Source: Bacteroidales bacterium UBA1711 (GTDB lineage Bacteria > Bacteroidota > Bacteroidia > Bacteroidales > P3). Taken from it: a DNA stretch of 6,288 nt. Location of the stretch: positions 1 through 6,288 of the forward strand of contig DCJB01000078.1 of assembly GCA_002317325.1 (NCBI GenBank). The letters run 5' to 3'. This document shows, one piece after another, positions 5,176 to 6,288 of the stretch (positions are counted from its first letter, which is position 1; every line of letters starts with the position of its first letter). Position numbers and translations under genes: made by a program. A model generated the notes under the pieces. It worked only from the letters and a program-made list of their open reading frames with translations. It was not told the DNA's origin and did not search any database.

Positions 5176-6288
5176 ATGGAGACTGTAATTTTAGTCTGTT
5201 TCTCAGCCTATACGCTGCTGCTGTTCGTGGTGATGTGGCTGTCGTCGCGGCGGGGTGCCGGCAACGACACCTTTTTCCGCGGCCAGCGGAGGTCTCCCTG
5301 GCCGGTGGTGGCCTACGGCATGATTGGAGCTTCCCTGTCGGGCGTGACTTTCATGTCGGTGCCGGGCGGGGTCTATGCGGGACAGTTCTCCTACCTGCCG
5401 TTGGTTTTCGGCTATCTGATTGGCTATGCGGTCATCGCCTTCCTCCTGCTGCCGCTCTACTATCGGCTGAACCTCACCTCCATCTATTCCTACCTCGGGC
5501 AGCGGTTCGGCACGGCTTCCGAAAAGACGGGGTCGCTGTTCTTCCTGCTGTCGAGACTCTTGGGCTCGGCGCTGCGGATGTATCTCGTGGTGTTCGTGCT
5601 GTATGAGTTTGTGTTCAGGGGGTGGGGCATACCTTTTTGGGTGCCCGCCGCGGTGTTCATCGCCATCATCCTGCTCTACACCTTCCGCGGGGGGATAAAG
5701 ACAGTGGTGTGGACCGACACGCTGCAGACCACCTTCCTGCTGGCCGCCGCCGTCGCCACCCTCGTGGCCCTGCTCCACGAAACGGGCGACACGCTGCCAC
5801 AGCTCATCGGCCGCTCGGCCGACCGCGGACTCACACGGGTCTTCGAGACCGACCCCGCAGCCCCCAAATACTACTGGAAGCAGATACTGAGCGGCGTGTT
5901 CATCACCATCACCATGACGGGACTGGACCAGGATATGATGCAGAAGAACCTGACCTGCAAGACGCTGCGCGACGCACAGAAGAATATGCTGACGATGAGC
6001 CTGCTGCTGGTGGTGGTGAACGTGCTGTTCCTGTTTCTCGGGGCGGCGCTGTTCTCCTACGCCGCCGAGACCGGCTTTCCCCTGCCGCTCAACGAGTCGG
6101 GCGTCGTGGTGGGCGACAAGGTGTTCCCGGCCGTGGCTTTCCATCTTGGCACCTTCACGGCGGTGGTGTTCGTCCTCGGCATGGTGGCGGCGGGCTATTC
6201 GAGCGCCGACGGCACCCTCACGGCCCTCACCACCGCCTTCTGCTACAACTTCCTGAACTTCGGACGTGACGAGGCAGCCCCCTCCTCC
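5176..6288 (+). CDS. Sodium:solute symporter (SSS family), 3' end outside window
   Basis: An inner-membrane transporter that uses the sodium gradient to import a solute. The frame is open from ATG 5176 to the last base: 371 residues with no stop, so the C-terminal part (family members usually have about 480-550 residues) lies beyond the edge. The first helix starts at residue 3 (TVILVCFSAYTLLLFVVMW). Then follow FFRGQRRSPWPVVAYGMIG, the core helix GASLSGVTFMSVPGGVYAG (51-69), SIYSYLGQRFG (102-112, the family 'Y.YL..RFG'), VVWTDTLQTTF (177-187, family 'W.D..Q'), GLDQDMMQKNL (249-259), and VAAGYSSADGTLTALTTAF (337-355). The last corresponds to the helix carrying the sodium-site Ser/Thr pair in vSGLT and PutP; here S342-S343 are the likely equivalents. 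About nine or ten membrane segments are present in the visible part. The substrate cannot be told from sequence alone. It has its own promoter-like box at 5139-5146. Confidence 0.93.
   Translation, partial: METVILVCFSAYTLLLFVVMWLSSRRGAGNDTFFRGQRRSPWPVVAYGMIGASLSGVTFMSVPGGVYAGQFSYLPLVFGYLIGYAVIAFLLLPLYYRLNLTSIYSYLGQRFGTASEKTGSLFFLLSRLLGSALRMYLVVFVLYEFVFRGWGIPFWVPAAVFIAIILLYTFRGGIKTVVWTDTLQTTFLLAAAVATLVALLHETGDTLPQLIGRSADRGLTRVFETDPAAPKYYWKQILSGVFITITMTGLDQDMMQKNLTCKTLRDAQKNMLTMSLLLVVVNVLFLFLGAALFSYAAETGFPLPLNESGVVVGDKVFPAVAFHLGTFTAVVFVLGMVAAGYSSADGTLTALTTAFCYNFLNFGRDEAAPSS

Noticed and set aside
5203..6144. Minus-strand open frame of 313 codons opposite the symporter
   Set aside because: Its product is dominated by His, Gln, Arg and Glu and matches nothing known; it is the antisense of the symporter, whose plus-strand frame carries the SSS motifs. 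The equal length to the previous shadow is coincidence.
5622..6269. Plus-strand frame of 215 codons overlapping the symporter
   Set aside because: A shifted-frame shadow: His/Arg-rich with no family resemblance. The true frame, open from 5176 to the window end, gives a well-formed membrane protein.

Overview
The window looks like chromosomal DNA of a Bacteroidota member, most likely of the order Bacteroidales (Bacteroides/Prevotella-like). Three things point there: a BspA-type leucine-rich-repeat surface protein ending in a type IX secretion (Por) sorting domain, two candidate TAnnTTTG -7 promoter boxes of the Bacteroidota kind, and a sodium:solute symporter with the GLDQDMMQKNL signature that I associate with this phylum. 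No tRNA, rRNA, CRISPR array or transposase is visible. Six protein-coding genes are supported; the last runs off the right edge.

Left part (1-2039): an AT-rich leader holds a 7-bp tandem repeat and a run of nine C. It is followed by three same-strand genes: an ECF-like sigma-70 factor (196-732), a protein with three predicted membrane segments and a very arginine-rich loop (796-1500), and a single-pass membrane protein (1497-2039). The last two overlap by four bases (ATGA). The arrangement resembles a sigma factor with membrane-bound regulators, but neither membrane protein shows a recognisable FecR, zinc-finger or other known anti-sigma domain. This is the least explained and most interesting part of the window.

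Middle (2113-3930): a 605-residue secreted BspA-like LRR protein in the same direction, 73 bases after the sigma cluster. It has a signal peptide, about a dozen LRR_5-type repeats and a C-terminal sorting domain. It could be a target or partner of the sigma module, but only gene order suggests this. A perfect 17-bp GC-rich hairpin (4063-4099) lies in the convergent gap after it and can serve both flanking genes as terminator.

Right part (4154-6288): a minus-strand secreted protein with YD/RHS-like tyrosine-rich repeats (4154-5035) is divergent from a partial plus-strand SSS-family sodium symporter (5176 to the end). The 140-base gap between them carries back-to-back candidate -7 boxes, one for each gene. 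No functional link between these two genes can be read from the sequence.
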